Shown here: piece by piece, positions 61,866-64,000 of the stretch | How the letters are laid out: each line of letters opens with the position of its first letter | Position numbering within the stretch: the first letter of the stretch is position 1 | Assembly (NCBI GenBank): GCA_013285405.1 | Contig: CP053446.1 | Span: 2,217,001 to 2,281,000, forward strand | Direction: 5' to 3' | DNA from: Ignavibacteriota bacterium | GTDB taxonomy: Bacteria > Bacteroidota > Ignavibacteria > Ignavibacteriales > Ignavibacteriaceae | DNA: 64,000 nt | Translations under genes and position numbers: made by a program | Notes under the pieces: model-generated | Seen by the model: the letters and a program-made list of their open reading frames with translations, nothing else | Database searches by the model: none | What the model was told of the DNA's origin: nothing

Positions 61866-63494
61866 TTGAAAAAATATTTAAATAAAATTTTCACTGATGC
61901 TGTACAACGGCTTCCATACCTGTCAGATCTGGAACTATCATTTGATATTCCCAAAATAGAAGCACACGGAGATTTATCATCAAATGCAGCGATGATTCTA
62001 TCAAAAAAATTAAAGAAAAATCCCATGGATATTGCTGCCGAGATTTTGTCAAACTTATCTATCGATGTGCAAGTAATAAAAAATGTGGAAATTGCCAAAC
62101 CTGGATTTATCAATTTTCATTTTACTCCTTCCTTTGTTTCAAATATTATTAAGGAAATTAATAATACCGGTGATGATTATGGCAAATCAAAAAAATATTC
62201 AGGTAAGAAAGCAAATGTGGAGTTTGTTTCTGCTAATCCAACAGGACCTTTAACAGTAGGACACGGAAGAGGTGCAGTTATTGGTGATACAGTCGCAAAT
62301 CTTCTTGAATGGATAGGTTATGAAGTTGACAGAGAATATTATTTCAATAATGCCGGAAGACAGATGCGTGTTCTTGGTGACTCAGTCAGGATAAGATATC
62401 TGAATCTTGTTGGTCAGCAAACAGATTTCCCTGAAGATTATTATCAAGGTGAATACATTATTGATATTGCCAAGAAACTCAAAGATAAATTTGGCAATAT
62501 GCTTATTGATGAATCGCCGGAAGGTAAATTTAAAGAGGCAGCCGAGTCAGAAATTTTTAATGATATTAAGAAAACTTTATTAAATATTGATATACATCAT
62601 AAAATATTCTTCAACGAAAAATCACTTTACGATGACGGAAAAATTGCAAACCTTCTGCAAAAATTTGATGAATTGAATCTTTCTTATGAAAAAGATGGAG
62701 CAACTTGGTTAAAACTTTCTCTGCTGACTGGTGGTGAAGATAAAGTCATAGTAAAAAATACAGGCGAGCCAACTTATCGTCTTCCTGATATTGCTTACCA
62801 CCTTGTAAAGTATAAACGTGGTTATGATTTGATGGTTGATGTGTTTGGGTCAGATCACAATGCAACTTATCCTGATGTTATGGCTGGGGTAAAATCTTTA
62901 GGCTATGATGTAACTAAGACGAAAGTTTTGATTCATCAATTTGTTACGATACTTAAAGATAGAGAAGTTGTGAAGATGTCAACAAGAAAAGCAAACTACA
63001 TCACACTTGATGAACTAACAGAAGAAGTAGGCAAAGATGTTGTGAGATATTTTTTTAATATGAGAAGCATTTCTTCTCATATGAACTTTGACATTGATCT
63101 GGCAAAGAAACAGAGCGATGAAAATCCTGTTTTCTATCTTCAATATGCACACGCACGAATTTGTTCAATAATACGGACGGTTGAATCAGAAAACATAAAA
63201 TCATCTATGGATAATTTGAATTTACTCGTTGAAGAAGAGGAACAAGCGCTGCTCAAAAAGCTTCACAAGTTTGAAGAAGAAGTTCTATATAGTGCTGAAA
63301 ATTGTGAACCACAGAGAATCTGCGCGTATCTTGAAGAACTTGCTTCTGCGTTTCATAAGTTTTATACATTCAGGAGAATTTTGGGAAGTGAAAAAAAAAT
63401 AGCCGAAGCCCGCCTTGCTCTGGCAGTTGCAGCTAAAACAATAATTAAAAACGGATTGATTATTCTTAGAGTATCTGCACCGGAAAGAATGTAG
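61866..63494 (+). CDS. argS: Arginyl-tRNA synthetase
   Basis: A 542-aa class I synthetase. The start is TTG at 61866, giving the usual N-terminal tRNA-binding (Arg_S N) domain (1-90). The HIGH motif is TVGHGRG at 130-136, and the KMSKS-equivalent is KMSTR at 370-374. The C-terminal DALR anticodon-binding domain (about 420-542) ends APERM, matching the common end of ArgRS. The tRNA-Arg(CCG) gene is in the same window but separately transcribed. Confidence 0.96.
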   Translation: MKKYLNKIFTDAVQRLPYLSDLELSFDIPKIEAHGDLSSNAAMILSKKLKKNPMDIAAEILSNLSIDVQVIKNVEIAKPGFINFHFTPSFVSNIIKEINNTGDDYGKSKKYSGKKANVEFVSANPTGPLTVGHGRGAVIGDTVANLLEWIGYEVDREYYFNNAGRQMRVLGDSVRIRYLNLVGQQTDFPEDYYQGEYIIDIAKKLKDKFGNMLIDESPEGKFKEAAESEIFNDIKKTLLNIDIHHKIFFNEKSLYDDGKIANLLQKFDELNLSYEKDGATWLKLSLLTGGEDKVIVKNTGEPTYRLPDIAYHLVKYKRGYDLMVDVFGSDHNATYPDVMAGVKSLGYDVTKTKVLIHQFVTILKDREVVKMSTRKANYITLDELTEEVGKDVVRYFFNMRSISSHMNFDIDLAKKQSDENPVFYLQYAHARICSIIRTVESENIKSSMDNLNLLVEEEEQALLKKLHKFEEEVLYSAENCEPQRICAYLEELASAFHKFYTFRRILGSEKKIAEARLALAVAAKTIIKNGLIILRVSAPERM

Positions 63495-63637
63495 AATTGA
63501 GATTGAGCTTTTATAACTTTTAGAGTATAATAAATCTAATTCCATTGTCAATGCTGGAATAGTTAGGCTACACTTAAGAATATCCATTACTATAAAAGTT
63601 TATAACAAGAAACTCAACAGTTCTCTTAGCAAATAAT

Positions 63638-64000
63638 TTGAAAGACCAGTCCTTGATAAAACTAAACACGCTCAATGAATTTTTAGAAAACAGAGTTCCA
63701 CTCATTAATATTATTCTGATGGGCTTGGGACAAGTAATGCTGCAAGCGAATGCAATTACAGGATTATTATTTTTAATTGGAATCTTTTATAACTCCTGGC
63801 TTTTAGGGATTGCTGCTTTAGCTGGAACAATAGTAAGTACTGTAACAGCCTGGGCTTTAAAGTATTCTAATGAGGACATAAAAAACGGACTATATGGTTT
63901 TAATGGAGCTTTGGTTGGAATTGCTTTATTATTCTTTTTTGAAATGAATGCATTTACTTTATTAGCATTAATTATCGGTGCCGCAGCTTCAACCATCCTA
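63638..64000 (+). CDS. Urea transporter, N-terminal part (truncated by window end)
   Basis: The frame is open to the last base. Around 120 residues are visible from TTG at 63638; a TTG at 63653 is also possible. The stretch MGLGQVMLQANAITGLLFLIG followed by GLYGFNGALVGIALLFFF matches bacterial urea-transporter (UT) proteins, which form trimeric channels for urea or short amides. Several transmembrane helices are evident (about 25-45, 48-66, 80-100). The rest of the gene is beyond the window. No urease gene is seen within the window. Confidence 0.8.
   Translation, partial: MKDQSLIKLNTLNEFLENRVPLINIILMGLGQVMLQANAITGLLFLIGIFYNSWLLGIAALAGTIVSTVTAWALKYSNEDIKNGLYGFNGALVGIALLFFFEMNAFTLLALIIGAAASTIL

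Overview
The window is AT-rich, densely coded DNA from a Gram-negative bacterium. It most likely comes from class Ignavibacteria (Bacteroidota/Chlorobiota superphylum). This is inferred from several gene types seen together: type IX secretion (T9SS) sorting domains of the 'NYPNPFNPST' kind, a PorV/PorQ-like outer-membrane protein, a carboxypeptidase-regulatory-domain TonB receptor, a GWxTD-domain protein, an F-type ATP synthase operon without beta and epsilon genes, and a tmRNA tag ending YALAA. TTG start codons recur, including in atpB, rpsP, accC, rsfS and argS.

Layout. 1-3379: the end of dnaE, a FabL-like enoyl-ACP reductase, thioredoxin and a long-form phosphoglycerate dehydrogenase. 3601-14631: a surface block with two T9SS-exported proteins, a TonB-dependent receptor, a PorV-like barrel and a GWxTD protein, punctuated by hairpins. 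14725-18521: envelope genes (LpxL-type acyltransferase, heptosyltransferase, Sua5/YrdC, M23 peptidase, bactofilin) running into the ATP synthase operon (18524-23824). 23866-27599: the ribosome and secretion operon ffh-rpsP-khpA-rimM-trmD-rplS, followed by a degenerate MqnA-like gene. 28440-33268, minus strand: adenosine deaminase, a small unknown gene, urocanate hydratase, a small secreted repeat protein and a second phosphoglycerate dehydrogenase. 33428-41904: a TPR protein, DUF3467, lptF/lptG, a probable beta-propeller protein, an M20 dipeptidase, YgfZ and a PduO-type adenosyltransferase. 41942-43516: tmRNA, then a decayed GIY-YIG reading frame between 56-bp direct repeats, then a frameshifted DUF2752 gene. 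43509-53222: a TM2 protein, dapF, an outer-membrane barrel, a PHP phosphoesterase, tRNA-Arg, efp-accB-accC, gcvH and guaA. 53252-63494: a PBP-activator-like receptor, radC, a lipoprotein and LysM pair, phoH, mazG, ridA, trpG/pabA, panD, a LytR_C protein, rsfS and argS. A urea transporter runs off the right edge.

Most of the window is core metabolism and cell-envelope biology. No phage, CRISPR array or classical defence island is visible. The most unusual item is the small secreted protein at 29708-30052. It has six short 'VxSFPD' beta-repeats split 3+3 by a G-x-W loop, the layout I recall for the 7(1) septoil-knot (DUF6150-type) proteins. Next in interest are the broken GIY-YIG and DUF2752 genes beside tmRNA, and the MqnA-like relic after rplS.
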